Shown piece after piece: positions 18,098 to 26,501 of a DNA stretch of 64,000 nt. Below the pieces are notes generated by a model, which made no database searches, was not told where the DNA came from, and saw only the letters and a program-made list of their open reading frames with translations. Within the stretch, counting starts at the first letter, position 1. Every line of letters starts with the position of its first letter. Source of the stretch: Nonomuraea ceibae (GTDB lineage: Bacteria > Actinomycetota > Actinomycetes > Streptosporangiales > Streptosporangiaceae); assembly GCF_019396325.1 (NCBI RefSeq), contig NZ_JAHKRO010000002.1:1-64000 (forward strand), given 5' to 3'. A program made the translations under genes and the position numbers.

Positions 18098-19204
18098 TCA
18101 GGTCCGGATATGTCCGCCGACTCTGGACTCCGGTCGCAGCAGGTGGCCGAACCCCGCCCTGTCCATCCGCGCGCGGAGCTCACCGGTCGTGACGCCGAGC
18201 GCGGCGGCGGTGTCCGGGAGACTCCACTGGTTCTCGGCCAGCCTGCTCAGCAGGTAGCCCCGCCTGACCTGTGCCTGCGAGAGCCGGAACGTCTTCAGGT
18301 ACGCCGTCCGCCCCTGGTCGTCGGTGATCATCTCACCGATGTGGTTCTCGGCGAACCGGTCGAAGACGGGCAGGAACCGCTGGAGCGTGAAGCGCCCGAG
18401 CCGGTAGACGTCCCGCACGTTCGGCGCCCGCAGGCCCCCCGCCATGACGGAGTCGTGGAACGCGGCCCACTCCTCCCCCTGCCGCTCGGCCTCGCGCCGC
18501 AGGTCGGCGAGCGTGTCCACCCGGCTGTCGTCGATGGCCGCGCGGAAGTCGCGCACCGGGTAGTGCAGGGCGTACTCGTAGATCAGCTCCCCGTACAGGT
18601 CGCGGATCAGCGTCGGGTGCAACGCCCGGTAGTCCTCCGGGTGCGGCGTCACGAACGCGCTGGCCAGCGTGTCGCCCACGTACAGGAGCAGCCCGCACTG
18701 CCCCGCGTGGAACTCGAAGACCCGCAGCGCGTCGTCCAGCCCGCGCACGTGCGCGCCGGAGTAGGCGGCCTCGACGCGCGGCGAGAGCCCGCCGGCGACC
18801 GCCGCCCGGGTCCACTCCTCCCAGGCGATCCCCGGCAGGTCGTAGTGCAGCGCCAGGTAACCCTCCAGGGCCAGGTGCAGGGGCAGGATGCGCAGCCGGT
18901 TCTTCGCCTCCCGCTGGACCAGGCGGCGGTGCGTCCTGATGGGCACGTGCCGCAGCGGCTCGCCGAGCTGCGTCCCGTAGGCCGCGGCGGGCGTGCCGTC
19001 GCCGGTCCACGACGCCACGAACGCGTGCGGCACGTACGCGGTGTAGACGGTCCGGTCCGGCAGGAGCGCCATGGACAGCTCGTCGCCGTACACCCGGGCG
19101 TGCAGCCGCAGGTCCACGATCGGCTCGGGCCGCACCAGCGGCACCAGCCGCACGCTGCCCCAGGTCTGGGCGGGCATGGTGACCAGGCCGGTCAGATCGA
19201 GCAT
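18098..19204 (-). CDS. ARPP-2-like protein with C-terminal helix-turn-helix, partner of the TROVE/vWA protein
   Basis: 368 residues, no signal or membrane segment. The N-terminus (MPAQTWGSVRLVPLV, then LHARVYGDELS) and the body (LPLHLALEGYLALHYDLP, GAHVRGLDDALRVFEFH) look like the ARPP-2 group of actinobacterial proteins, a name from comparative genomics with no settled function. The last ~45 residues resemble a Fis-type helix-turn-helix (NQWSLPDTAAALGVTTGE), preceded by TDDQGRTAYLKTFRLSQAQ, so nucleic-acid binding is likely. Its start lies 13 bases inside the upstream vWA gene, so the two are translationally coupled and probably act together. Confidence 0.6.
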   Translation of the reverse strand: MLDLTGLVTMPAQTWGSVRLVPLVRPEPIVDLRLHARVYGDELSMALLPDRTVYTAYVPHAFVASWTGDGTPAAAYGTQLGEPLRHVPIRTHRRLVQREAKNRLRILPLHLALEGYLALHYDLPGIAWEEWTRAAVAGGLSPRVEAAYSGAHVRGLDDALRVFEFHAGQCGLLLYVGDTLASAFVTPHPEDYRALHPTLIRDLYGELIYEYALHYPVRDFRAAIDDSRVDTLADLRREAERQGEEWAAFHDSVMAGGLRAPNVRDVYRLGRFTLQRFLPVFDRFAENHIGEMITDDQGRTAYLKTFRLSQAQVRRGYLLSRLAENQWSLPDTAAALGVTTGELRARMDRAGFGHLLRPESRVGGHIRT

Positions 19205-20562
19205 GCCCGCTCCTCCAGGTACGCCCGCAGCTCGCCCAGCCCGGTGCGCCCCTCGGCGAAGCGGGCCAGCTCAACCAGCGCGGGCAGGTCCTCGGCGTCG
19301 CGGATCCCGGCCGTCGGCACCAGGGGCGAGAGCCGCCGCACGTCGAACCGGTCGGCGTCGTACACCGGGTTGAGGTGCGCGACCCGTACCTCGCCCGCGG
19401 GGTCGAGCTTGCGCCGCCACACGCGCAGCACCTCGGCGGCCAGCCCGGGAGGCGCGTTGTCCCAGCCGTCGGAGACGATCACCAGCCGGTCGGGCCGCGT
19501 CTCCAGCGCGTCGAGGACGCGCAGCCCGAGCGGCGTCGCCCCGGCCGGCCGCGCGGCCACGGGCTCGGCCCGCCCCGACAGCCACAGCCCGGTGTAGCGG
19601 GAGGCCAGCGCCTCCAGCAGGTAGTGGCAGGCCAGCGCGACCGCGAGCGGCCGGCGCCGCTTCACCGGCGAGCCGTAGGAGGAGAAGCTGTCGTCCAGCA
19701 CTGCCGTGACGCTCCCCCACGTGCCCGTCCGCGCCCCCGCGACCCGCCGCGCGCCCGCGCGCAGCGCCGCGACGTGCTGCCGCCGCTCGTCCACGGGCAG
19801 CGACAGCACGTACGAGGCCGCGCGGACCAGCGGCAGCGCGGCCAGGTCGGCGCCGGTCTCGACGCCGCTCCCGCGTGCCGCGCCGGTCAGCCGCAGCCGC
19901 TCCAGCCTCGTCAGCCGGGGCGCGATCCGCTCCAGGAACACCGCCCGGCTGATCCCGTGCCGGGCGGCGAAGCCCTCCGCGACCGTGTACGGCAGCTCGT
20001 ACAGGGCGTTCTTGTCGTAGTGCGCCCGCCGCCACGCCTCCAGCACCGGGGTCTGGAAGCGGGCGCGGCGGCGCGGCGCGAACAGGAAGTCGCCCAGCTC
20101 GCCCGGCGGCGTCAGATGCGCGTGCCGCACCGCCGCCTTGACCGCCGAGCGGTACTTGACCGCGTCGAAGGCCAGGTCGGGGCGGGCGAGCAGCCAGTCG
20201 CGCACGATCGCCCTGGTGCGCCTGTTGTTCACGCCGTCGCGCTGGAGCTGCCTGAACAGCCGGTAGACGCGGGCCGGGCTCATCCGGGCCAGCCGCCGGG
20301 CGATCAGCCGCCCGTCGGCGGCGCTGCGCTCCCTGAGCACGGTGGCGATGATCAGTGCGGCGTTGTGGTCGTTGACGTCGAGCGCCAGCGTGGCCGCGTA
20401 GAGGCCGGGATAGTTGCCGTGCACGTAGCGGTGCAGGAAGTCGAGCGAGAGCCGCTGCTCGCCCGCCCCGCCGTGGAACTCGCGCTGCCCGGTGGCGGTG
20501 ATCGCCGCGTTGGCGAAGAGCAGCACGTCCTCGCACTCGATCAGGTCGGCATAGGTGTCCAT
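19192..20562 (-). CDS. Ro60/TROVE-like protein with MIDAS-type vWA domain
   Basis: 456 residues, soluble. The N-terminal ~280 residues are alpha-helical and repeat-like; LAFDAVKYRSAVK with RHAHLTPP (about 130-153) resembles the VKYR...LRLAHP hallmark of TROVE domains. The C-terminal half is a vWA fold with a full metal site: DxSxS at Asp290/Ser292/Ser294, Thr343 (GATPLG) and Asp365 (VIVSDGWDN). Ro60-type proteins bind small Y RNAs and misfolded RNA for quality control. This plan and the RNA-like leader upstream (20584-20669) support an RNA-binding role, but the TROVE match is weak and was read by eye. First gene of a coupled pair. Confidence 0.6.
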   Translation of the reverse strand: MDTYADLIECEDVLLFANAAITATGQREFHGGAGEQRLSLDFLHRYVHGNYPGLYAATLALDVNDHNAALIIATVLRERSAADGRLIARRLARMSPARVYRLFRQLQRDGVNNRRTRAIVRDWLLARPDLAFDAVKYRSAVKAAVRHAHLTPPGELGDFLFAPRRRARFQTPVLEAWRRAHYDKNALYELPYTVAEGFAARHGISRAVFLERIAPRLTRLERLRLTGAARGSGVETGADLAALPLVRAASYVLSLPVDERRQHVAALRAGARRVAGARTGTWGSVTAVLDDSFSSYGSPVKRRRPLAVALACHYLLEALASRYTGLWLSGRAEPVAARPAGATPLGLRVLDALETRPDRLVIVSDGWDNAPPGLAAEVLRVWRRKLDPAGEVRVAHLNPVYDADRFDVRRLSPLVPTAGIRDAEDLPALVELARFAEGRTGLGELRAYLEERACSI

Positions 20563-20583
20563 GAGGCCCCCGGATGACGGTGG

Positions 20584-20669
20584 GGCTGACCGGGGAATGA
20601 GGGCACGAGCTGCGAAGCATCGCGGTAAAGGCGGTTTCCGGAAGTCGCACCGGAGTCCCGCGGTCAGCC
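20584..20669 (-). ncRNA. Candidate Y-RNA-like structured leader upstream of the TROVE/vWA gene
   Basis: Read on the minus strand, this 86-base stretch begins GGCTGACCG and ends CGGTCAGCC, a perfect 9-bp closing stem. After it the 5' side has a single extra C and then GGG, which pairs with CCC on the 3' side, giving 12 bp with one bulged C. Inside, CCGG/CCGG and GCGA/TCGC can form two small hairpins. Y RNAs have such a long end-to-end stem with a bulged C where Ro60 binds. It ends 21 bases before the ATG and has no U-run, so it may be a leader RNA or be processed. Hypothesis only. Confidence 0.3.
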
Positions 20670-20722
20670 TGATCCGGAACTTACCGAATCATCCACACCT
20701 ACGCGACGAATTAACCGCCTCG

Positions 20723-21562
20723 TCAGGCCGCCGCACGTTCGCCGTCGTGCTCCAGCAGGAACCGCTGCAGCCCGGCCAGGTCGTCGGTGTTGACGTGGTC
20801 CACGTCCGCCGCGACCAGCTCGCGCCAGAGCGCGTCCCGGGCGGGACCGGCCACGTCCGGCGTCGCCCAGAAGCGGACCCGCTGCCCGTCCCGGTGGGCC
20901 GTCGCCACGATGTCACGCAGCTTGGCCCGCTCCGCCTCCGGCATCGGGCCCTCACCGCGCCAGGTGAAGTGGTTGGTCCAGTTGTCGCTGATCAGCGGGA
21001 CCAGCGACGCGCCGCCCTGGCCCAGGTCCGACAGGCGGCCGTCGTAGAACGCCGACCGCCGCTCCTGGCCCGCCATCAGGTCACGCGGCCGGTCCCCGCT
21101 GATCACGACCGTCACGGCGCCGGGCTTGACCTTGCCCTTGTGGTAGGTGGTCAGCATCTTGCGGTAGGAGCGCAGCACCTGGTCGAGCTCGGTGTAGGTG
21201 GCGGCGCCGTTGTTCTTGATGTCCACGAGGAGCTGGAGCTGCTGCCGGCTGCGCGGGTAGACGTGCCCGTGGTTGTCCCGTACGCGCCGGGCCAGCGGGT
21301 CGAGGTAGAGCGCCTGGAGGGTGCGGCCGGGACGCAGATCCTCCGGGTCGTGCCCGACGAGCAGTTCCCCGTCCACCAGGTAGATGTCCGCCTCGACGCT
21401 GGTGAACCCGTGGTCGAGGGCGTCCAGCAGGGGGCGGTCGTGCTCGTAGTCGTTGTGCGCGTGCGCCCGTGGCAGCGGCTGCGCCCCGGCCGCCGACGCG
21501 GGAGCCGCCATCAGGACCAGTGCCCCCGCGGCGACCAGAGCCCCCAGAGCTCGACGGAACAT
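20723..21562 (-). CDS. Secreted GDPD/PI-PLC-like phosphodiesterase (AIM6-like)
   Basis: 279 residues with a clear Sec signal peptide (LVAAGALVLMAAPASA). The mature protein is a TIM-barrel of the glycerophosphodiesterase/PI-PLC superfamily: HAHNDYEHDRPLLDALDHG carries the first catalytic His and FTSVEADIYLVDGELLVGHD the metal-binding Glu/Asp and second His. The pattern HAHNDY is that of AIM6-like members, whose true substrate is unclear. It should act outside the cell on a phosphodiester. ATG 21562 follows AGGAGATGTG. It is a single gene, transcribed away from the membrane protein gene upstream. Confidence 0.85.
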   Translation of the reverse strand: MFRRALGALVAAGALVLMAAPASAAGAQPLPRAHAHNDYEHDRPLLDALDHGFTSVEADIYLVDGELLVGHDPEDLRPGRTLQALYLDPLARRVRDNHGHVYPRSRQQLQLLVDIKNNGAATYTELDQVLRSYRKMLTTYHKGKVKPGAVTVVISGDRPRDLMAGQERRSAFYDGRLSDLGQGGASLVPLISDNWTNHFTWRGEGPMPEAERAKLRDIVATAHRDGQRVRFWATPDVAGPARDALWRELVAADVDHVNTDDLAGLQRFLLEHDGERAAA

Positions 21563-21736
21563 CACATCTCCTCACACATCAGGAACCAGAGATGCGACAC
21601 ACCGTAGATCAGCAAAGTGTGACAGGAGTGACGTTTCGCCCAATACACGGATAAGTAAAGTCTGCGATGATCCCGCCATGTCGGCCCCCTCCCGCCCGCC
21701 CCTGGCCCACGACGGGCACCCCACCGGTCGCGGGCG

Positions 21737-23260
21737 TCATCCGGCACCGGCCATGAACGACCTGGCCAGCTTCTCCAGCCCCTTGCGCGCCACCGACGGG
21801 TCGAAAACCGGCTCCCGGTAGCCGTCGGCGCCGACCACGCCGCCGCCCGTCGTCGTCCCCCGGAACGTGAACTCGACCGTACGGTCCCCGGCCAGCACCT
21901 TAAGCAGCAGCTCCATCCGGGGCGGCTTGTCCGGGTCCTTCGGGTCGGTCGTCGCGGAGACCACCGCGAACGCCCGGTCACCGAGCCCGGCGACCTGCTG
22001 CCGGGGCTCGTAGGTGGTGTGCGTGACGTCGTTGCCGATACCGCCCTCGGCCCGGTAGCGGTCGTACTTCCTGGCGTCCCTGTCGAACTGGAACGCCGCC
22101 CCCGTGTCGCCGCCGCCCCACTCGGTCACGTGGACGCCCAACCGGCCGCCCCGGGCGGCGTACTCCTGGCCGGGCTCGTGCTCGACCCGCTCGGCGACGG
22201 TCCACGTACAGGTGGTCTGCTTGATCCTTCCGTCGCTCCCGCCGACGGCCGGGCCCTCGGCGGCCGGGAAGAACGCGGCCTCCACGTCGCGGGCGGCCAG
22301 GATCGCGCACGGGCCGGTGAGCTTCACCCGGCCGGCGTCCTTGGCCATCTCGGCGGCGACCAGCTCGGCGACCTTGTTCGCCGCCGCGCGCACCTCGTCC
22401 CCTTCGGGGTACTTGGCCCCGGTCCGGTTGTCGCCGCCGTACTCGACCTCGATCAGCCACGGCCCCTGCCGGACGAACACCTCGGCCTTCAGCCCGCCGT
22501 GCCCGATGGACGACTGGCTGTAGGAGGCGTCGCCGTACGTCAGCTCCTTGATCTCGCCGAACGCCGAGCCGGACGTCCGGCCGTCGACCCGCTTGCCGTC
22601 GCGGACGTTCACCCGCCGCCCGGCGGCCTCCTTGTCCTTGCCGAAGCGCTCCTTGGCGTACGCGAGCGCGTCGCGGCCCTCGGCGGCGTGGGCTGCCACG
22701 ATGATGCTCATATGGCGGTAGCCGATGACGCCGCCGCCGACGTCCATCTTGCTGTTGCGCCACGCGCACGCGGCCCGCTTCTCGCGTTCGGTGGCCGCCT
22801 GCGTCGAGGCGTCCTCGCTCGCGTACCTGCCGTCGGCGACCAGGCTCTTGCGCAGGGCGTCCGGGACGACGGCGCAGATCTGGTCCCCGGTGACCGCCCG
22901 CAGCTTCACCGCCTCGGCCACGGGCGACGGCGACCGGGTCCGCCCCCGCCGGTCGTCGTCCACGGCCCCCACCCTGCCCCGCGGCTCACCGCGGTCCTGG
23001 TTGAGCAGCAGCCACCCCCCGGCCAGCCCGCCGACCACGACCACGAGCCCCACCACGGCCAGCACCACGATTAGCGGCCCCGACCCACCGCCCTTACGCC
23101 GGGGCGCCCGAGGCGGCCACGGTCCCCCAGGCCCGCCCGGCCCTGCCGGCCCGTATGGCGGCCCCTGCGGGTTCGGTCGCGGACCGCCGGGCTGCCACCC
23201 GGACGGCCCCGGTGGCCGGGCGGGCATCGGTCCGGGAGGTGGCGGGAAGGGGGTGGACAC
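21737..23260 (-). CDS. Single-pass membrane protein with Pro-rich N-terminus and large extracytoplasmic region
   Basis: 507 residues from the GTG at 23260, chosen because GAGAGG lies at good spacing; an upstream start at 23287 is less likely. The N-terminal ~65 residues are Pro/Gly-rich with a basic end (PRRKGGG). One transmembrane helix follows (LIVVLAVVGLVVVVGGLAGGW). The rest is extracytoplasmic and appears to hold two similar domains, each with a Cys near CAWRNS / CTWTV and a preceding CAVV / CAIL, as in DUF3558-like lipoprotein domains. A role in the envelope is likely; no enzyme motif is seen. It lies downstream of ssrA on the same strand, beyond two strong hairpins. Confidence 0.65.
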   Translation of the reverse strand: MSTPFPPPPGPMPARPPGPSGWQPGGPRPNPQGPPYGPAGPGGPGGPWPPRAPRRKGGGSGPLIVVLAVVGLVVVVGGLAGGWLLLNQDRGEPRGRVGAVDDDRRGRTRSPSPVAEAVKLRAVTGDQICAVVPDALRKSLVADGRYASEDASTQAATEREKRAACAWRNSKMDVGGGVIGYRHMSIIVAAHAAEGRDALAYAKERFGKDKEAAGRRVNVRDGKRVDGRTSGSAFGEIKELTYGDASYSQSSIGHGGLKAEVFVRQGPWLIEVEYGGDNRTGAKYPEGDEVRAAANKVAELVAAEMAKDAGRVKLTGPCAILAARDVEAAFFPAAEGPAVGGSDGRIKQTTCTWTVAERVEHEPGQEYAARGGRLGVHVTEWGGGDTGAAFQFDRDARKYDRYRAEGGIGNDVTHTTYEPRQQVAGLGDRAFAVVSATTDPKDPDKPPRMELLLKVLAGDRTVEFTFRGTTTGGGVVGADGYREPVFDPSVARKGLEKLARSFMAGAG

Positions 23261-23384
23261 TCGACGACCTCTCGCAGGGCTCGGCACGCGCCCGTTCTCC
23301 AGGCATGGCAGTCCGCGAGCCTACGACCCACCGCCCCCGACGCATGTCAGGCAAACACCCGACAAAAGCGGCACCCGTACCAAC

Positions 23385-23416
23385 GAAAAAACGGCCCCCG
23401 CCGAAGCGGGAGCCGT
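23385..23416 (-). terminator. Intrinsic terminator of ssrA
   Basis: On the minus strand an 11-bp GC-rich stem (ACGGCTCCCGC / GCGGGGGCCGT, one G-T pair) with a TTCG tetraloop is followed by six Ts. This is a textbook intrinsic terminator, rare in such GC-rich genomes. Confidence 0.9.
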
Positions 23417-23424
23417 CACAAAAG

Positions 23425-23460
23425 ACTCGCCCCCCCGCGCCCGAAGGCGCGGAGGGCGAG
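23425..23460 (-). terminator. First hairpin of the tandem ssrA terminator
   Basis: A ~15-bp stem (CTCGCCCTCCGCGCC paired with its near complement) closed by a TTCG tetraloop and followed by TCTTTTGT. It lies 11 bases beyond the mature tmRNA end. Together with the next hairpin it insulates the downstream membrane-protein gene. Confidence 0.75.
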
Positions 23461-23470
23461 ACCACAGATG

Positions 23471-23851
23471 TGGAGGTGGCGGGAATCGAACCCGCGTCCT
23501 TCAACCCCAAGGCAGGGCTTCTCCGGGCGCAGCCTGCTGTGCTTTTCTCAGCCCCGGCGATCACGCAGGCGAGTCGCCGACGGGCTCAGCCACTGTTTGG
23601 TTTCCCGATCACCCCCGTGGCCGGGTTGATCGGTTGAGCCTTCTAGCGATGCCAGATCCCGGGCCGAAGGCACTCCCGGGCTGACAGAGGTTTCGCTACT
23701 TAGGCAGCGAGAGCCAGGGAACCCTGGCTGACCTCAGTGCGCTTGGAATTGGCACTTGTTGTTTGCGGTCACAGGATTAACGAGGTTATGTCCGCAGTCC
23801 TCGGCCCGCTTCACCTGACTTGCAAAGTCGAAGTCGAAGCCAGTCACCCCC
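23471..23851 (-). ncRNA. ssrA: tmRNA (transfer-messenger RNA)
   Basis: 381 bases. It rescues ribosomes stalled on broken messages together with SmpB (encoded at 26011-26478). The 5' end GGGGGTG pairs with CACCTCC near the 3' end (7 bp, one G-T); the T-arm GCGGGTTCGATTCCCGC is exact; the discriminator is A and CCA is not encoded. The start GGGGGTGACTGGCTTCGAC is typical. The tag frame (codons 23753 to 23703, then TAA) gives ANSKRTEVSQGSLALAA, an actinobacterial tag ending in the ALAA degradation signal. It is followed by two terminator hairpins. Confidence 0.97.
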
Positions 23852-23872
23852 TGTGCAGTTGTCAACACGAGC

Positions 23873-23891
23873 CCTCGGATGGAATCCGAGG
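23873..23891. promoter_or_regulatory. Perfect 8-bp dyad just upstream of ssrA
   Basis: CCTCGGAT / ATCCGAGG with a 3-base centre, 22 bases upstream of the mature tmRNA 5' end. It could be an operator or part of the precursor cut off by RNase P. Confidence 0.35.
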
Positions 23892-23958
23892 AGATCGCGC
23901 ATGACGACGATACCTCTCACAACACCGAGGATGCCAACTCAATTCCCGGCATGCCGAA

Positions 23959-23999
23959 ACCCCCGGGAACGTGGCACAGCTGCTCGCGTTCCCGGGGGT
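23959..23999 (-). terminator. Strong hairpin after the PBP-like gene
   Basis: A perfect 13-bp inverted repeat, ACCCCCGGGAACG and its complement, with a 15-base loop. It lies downstream of the smpB/PBP-like transcription unit on the minus strand. There is no T-run, as is common for actinobacterial terminators. Confidence 0.55.
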
Positions 24000-24030
24000 C
24001 GACCGGCAGGGTCGAGCCGGTCCGGACGGC

Positions 24031-24055
24031 AGGACTTCCCCCGAGATGAAGTCCT
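24031..24055 (-). terminator. Second hairpin after the PBP-like gene
   Basis: AGGACTTC / GAAGTCCT, a perfect 8-bp stem with a 9-base loop, 99 bases downstream of the PBP-like stop. Probably acts with the stronger hairpin at 23959-23999. Confidence 0.4.
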
Positions 24056-24154
24056 GTCCCATCACGGCGACTGAACCCGCAACCCCCCGAGCGGGCACAG
24101 TCATCCTGTAAGACGCAGCCGCACCGCCCAATGGTTGCTCTGTGTCACAACAAA

Positions 24155-26014
24155 TCACGGAGAGTCATTGAGCGCCGCGAAGAAGCTGCCTGCCACGGCC
24201 GACGGGTCGTGGTTCCTGGTCAGCGCCGCGATGGCGATCTCGCCCTGCCAGCCGACGAACCAGCCCAGCTGCTTGTCCTTGTCGACGGCCGTCGCGCGGA
24301 CCCCGTAGACGCGGCCGCGTCCCGCCTGTGCCGGGGTGCCCTGGGCTCCCGCCTTCATCATCGACACCAGCGCCTTGCGCACGGCCGGGTCGACGGGCAC
24401 CGGCTGGAGCGGCGGCTGTGGCGTCATCTCGGCCGTGGGGTCGGGCGAGCTGGGCTTGGTGACCAGGACCGGCGGGTGCCAGGTGCCGGAGGCGACCGCG
24501 CCCGCGACCAGCGCCATGCTGAGCGGGCTCACGAGCACGCTCTGCCCGGCGATGGCCCTGGCCTTGTCGGCGTCGCTGGCCAGCTTGGGCAGCTCGCCGC
24601 TGAACGACTTGAGCGGAAGCTGCCAGGGCCGGCCGATGCCGAAGTCCTCGGCGCTCTTGGCCAGGTCGGTGGCGTTCACCCGGCGGGCCAGCGAGGCGAG
24701 CGCGGTGACGCAGCCCTTGGCGAAGTTCTCCTGGAACGTCGGCGTGGCCCCGGTCATCTGGCTGGTGTTGGCGAACCGCGCCCCGCCGACCGACCGCTCG
24801 GGCGGGCACGGCAGCCGCTGCGTGGTGCGCACGCCGGCGTTGACGAGCGCGTCGGCGGCCACGACGGAGAACGCGGTGCCCGCCGGGAACCGGCCCGCCA
24901 GCGCGTCCTTCTCCTGGTGCATGCCCTTGGCGCCGACCGCGAGGATCTCGCCGGTGCGCGAGTTGACCGCCACGATCGCGCTCGTCCGGGTGGCCGAAAC
25001 GGCGTGCTCGGCCGCAGCCTGCACGGAGCTGTCGATCGTGGTTTCGACGGAGACGTTCTGCCTGCCCGGCCACTCCTCCAGCGAGGCCATCTCCCGGCCG
25101 GACTTGAGGTCGAGCGTGATGACGCGGGTGCGGGTGGAGCCGGTGAGGTAGTCCTGGTAGGCCTGCTGGAGGCCGCTCTGCCCGATGGAGTCGCCGGCCC
25201 GCTGCGGGCCGCCGAGCTTCTGCTCGGTCTCCGGGGTGAGCGCGCTGACCTTGCCGACGATCTGCTTGGGATCGTCCGGGTCGACCGGCTGCTCCTGCGG
25301 CACGGTCGAGATCTCGGGGATCGCGTCGAGCTTGGCCTTGATCGACAGGTAGCGGGTGCGGCCGAACGTCACGAGCGGCACGGTGACGTTCGGCGGCGCC
25401 GAGCGGATCCGGCTCAGCAGCCGGTCCTCGGCGTAGCCGGTGACCTGGGAGAGCTGCTTGACGACCGCTTCGGCGCGGTCGCCGAGCTGCGACGGCACCA
25501 CGCCCGCCACGTACAGGTAGGTCTGCTCCTGCAGCGCGTTGCCGTCCCGGTCGAGGACGGGCTGGCGCGAGCGCGGCTCGGTCTTGACCGCGAACCGCTG
25601 CCCCTCCTGGAGCTGCGGGTGCAGCACGGACGGCGACCAGCGCACCTTCCAGGCCCCGTCGACGAGGTGCAGCGGCAGCACGCCGTCGTAGGTCCACAGC
25701 GGGTTGTTGTCGCCCAGGTCGACCTCGGCGGCGAAGTCGGCCCGCGACTCCTCGCCGGTCACCTTCACGCTCTTGATCCTGAACCGGAACGAGGCGGCGT
25801 CGAGCTGCAGCTTGACCTCGGACAGCGCCTTGCTCACCGCGGCCGGATCGGCGTCGGTGCGGCCGGCGGCCAGCTCGTAGTCGCCGGCCTGCCAGCCCAC
25901 CAGGAAGTCGCGCACCGCGTCGTGCGGTGACGCCTCCTCGAAACAGCCGGTCAGCGTCATGCTCGCGACCGCCAGCGTGACGGTCGCGGCGAGTGTACGG
26001 CGGGCTCGGCTCAT
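24155..26014 (-). CDS. Catalytically dead penicillin-binding-protein homologue (lipoprotein)
   Basis: 619 residues. Lipobox LTGC (Cys24), an NTF2-like MecA-N-type domain (about 30-135), a dimerisation region, and a transpeptidase fold (about 320-619). All three active-site motifs are lost: SxxK is GTAFS at 379-383 (Ser to Thr, Lys to Ser), SxN is GCV at 434-436, and KTG is VRA at 572-574. The fold around them is kept, so it is a pseudo-transpeptidase rather than a broken gene, perhaps a scaffold or regulator. ATG 26014 overlaps the smpB stop as ATGA. An intact relative lies at 50433-52034. The position in the smpB-ftsX-ftsE unit suggests a division role. Confidence 0.85.
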   Translation of the reverse strand: MSRARRTLAATVTLAVASMTLTGCFEEASPHDAVRDFLVGWQAGDYELAAGRTDADPAAVSKALSEVKLQLDAASFRFRIKSVKVTGEESRADFAAEVDLGDNNPLWTYDGVLPLHLVDGAWKVRWSPSVLHPQLQEGQRFAVKTEPRSRQPVLDRDGNALQEQTYLYVAGVVPSQLGDRAEAVVKQLSQVTGYAEDRLLSRIRSAPPNVTVPLVTFGRTRYLSIKAKLDAIPEISTVPQEQPVDPDDPKQIVGKVSALTPETEQKLGGPQRAGDSIGQSGLQQAYQDYLTGSTRTRVITLDLKSGREMASLEEWPGRQNVSVETTIDSSVQAAAEHAVSATRTSAIVAVNSRTGEILAVGAKGMHQEKDALAGRFPAGTAFSVVAADALVNAGVRTTQRLPCPPERSVGGARFANTSQMTGATPTFQENFAKGCVTALASLARRVNATDLAKSAEDFGIGRPWQLPLKSFSGELPKLASDADKARAIAGQSVLVSPLSMALVAGAVASGTWHPPVLVTKPSSPDPTAEMTPQPPLQPVPVDPAVRKALVSMMKAGAQGTPAQAGRGRVYGVRATAVDKDKQLGWFVGWQGEIAIAALTRNHDPSAVAGSFFAALNDSP

Positions 26015-26478
26015 CGGTTGCGGTGCCGGAGCGCCCGGGCCATCTCCCGCTTGGCCTGCTGCTCGGCCAGCGACTGCCGCTTGTCCCAGTCCTTCTTTCC
26101 GCGCGCCAGGCCGATCTCGATCTTGGCGCGGCCGTCCTTGAAGTACAGCGACAGCGGCACGATCGTGAGCCCGCCCTCCTTGGTCTTGGCGGCGAGCTTG
26201 TCGATCTCCTTGCGGTGCAGCAGCAGCTTGCGCTTGCGGCGGGCGGCGTGGTTGGTCCACGTCCCCTGGGTGTATTCGGGGATGTGGACGTTCATCAGCC
26301 ACGCTTCGCCGTTGTCGATCGTGGCGTAGCCGTCGACGAGCGAGGCGCGGCCCTCACGCAGCGACTTCACCTCGGTGCCCTGCAGCACGAGCCCCGCCTC
26401 GAAGGTGTCCTCGACGTGGTAGTCGTGCCGGGCACGCTTGTTCTGGGCGATGACCTTCCGCCCGGTCTCACGTGGCAT
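26011..26478 (-). CDS. smpB: SsrA-binding protein SmpB
   Basis: 155 residues, normal length. It binds the tRNA-like part of tmRNA and brings it to stalled ribosomes. Visible family features: [14 protein letters not shown] at the N-terminus, [16 protein letters not shown], the central [15 protein letters not shown], and the basic C-terminal tail [22 protein letters not shown] that enters the empty mRNA channel. Its stop overlaps the next gene. ssrA lies about 2.2 kb downstream, the usual actinobacterial neighbourhood with ftsX, ftsE and prfB. Confidence 0.98.
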   Translation of the reverse strand: MPRETGRKVIAQNKRARHDYHVEDTFEAGLVLQGTEVKSLREGRASLVDGYATIDNGEAWLMNVHIPEYTQGTWTNHAARRKRKLLLHRKEIDKLAAKTKEGGLTIVPLSLYFKDGRAKIEIGLARGKKDWDKRQSLAEQQAKREMARALRHRNR

Positions 26479-26501
26479 GCTTCGACCTTACCGGCGTTTC
26501 G

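Larger units (their letters stand above)
23852..24154. other. 303-base intergenic region between ssrA and the PBP-like gene
   Basis: No open frame here looks like a gene. It holds three perfect inverted repeats: 23873-23891, 23959-23999 and 24031-24055 (see separate entries). The ssrA promoter must lie in the part next to 23851; TTGACA occurs 15 bases before the mature 5' end, too close to be its own -35 box unless a longer precursor is made. Confidence 0.6.

Noticed and set aside
20563-20722. tRNA-like module (YrlA type) in the leader of the Ro60-like gene
   Set aside because: No T-arm GTTCRA pattern or CCA-like end was found; only the Y-type closing stem is supported.
23837-23866. TTGACA near the tmRNA 5' end as its -35 box
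   Set aside because: It lies only about 15 bases before the mature end, and no -10 follows at 16-18 bases outside the RNA itself.
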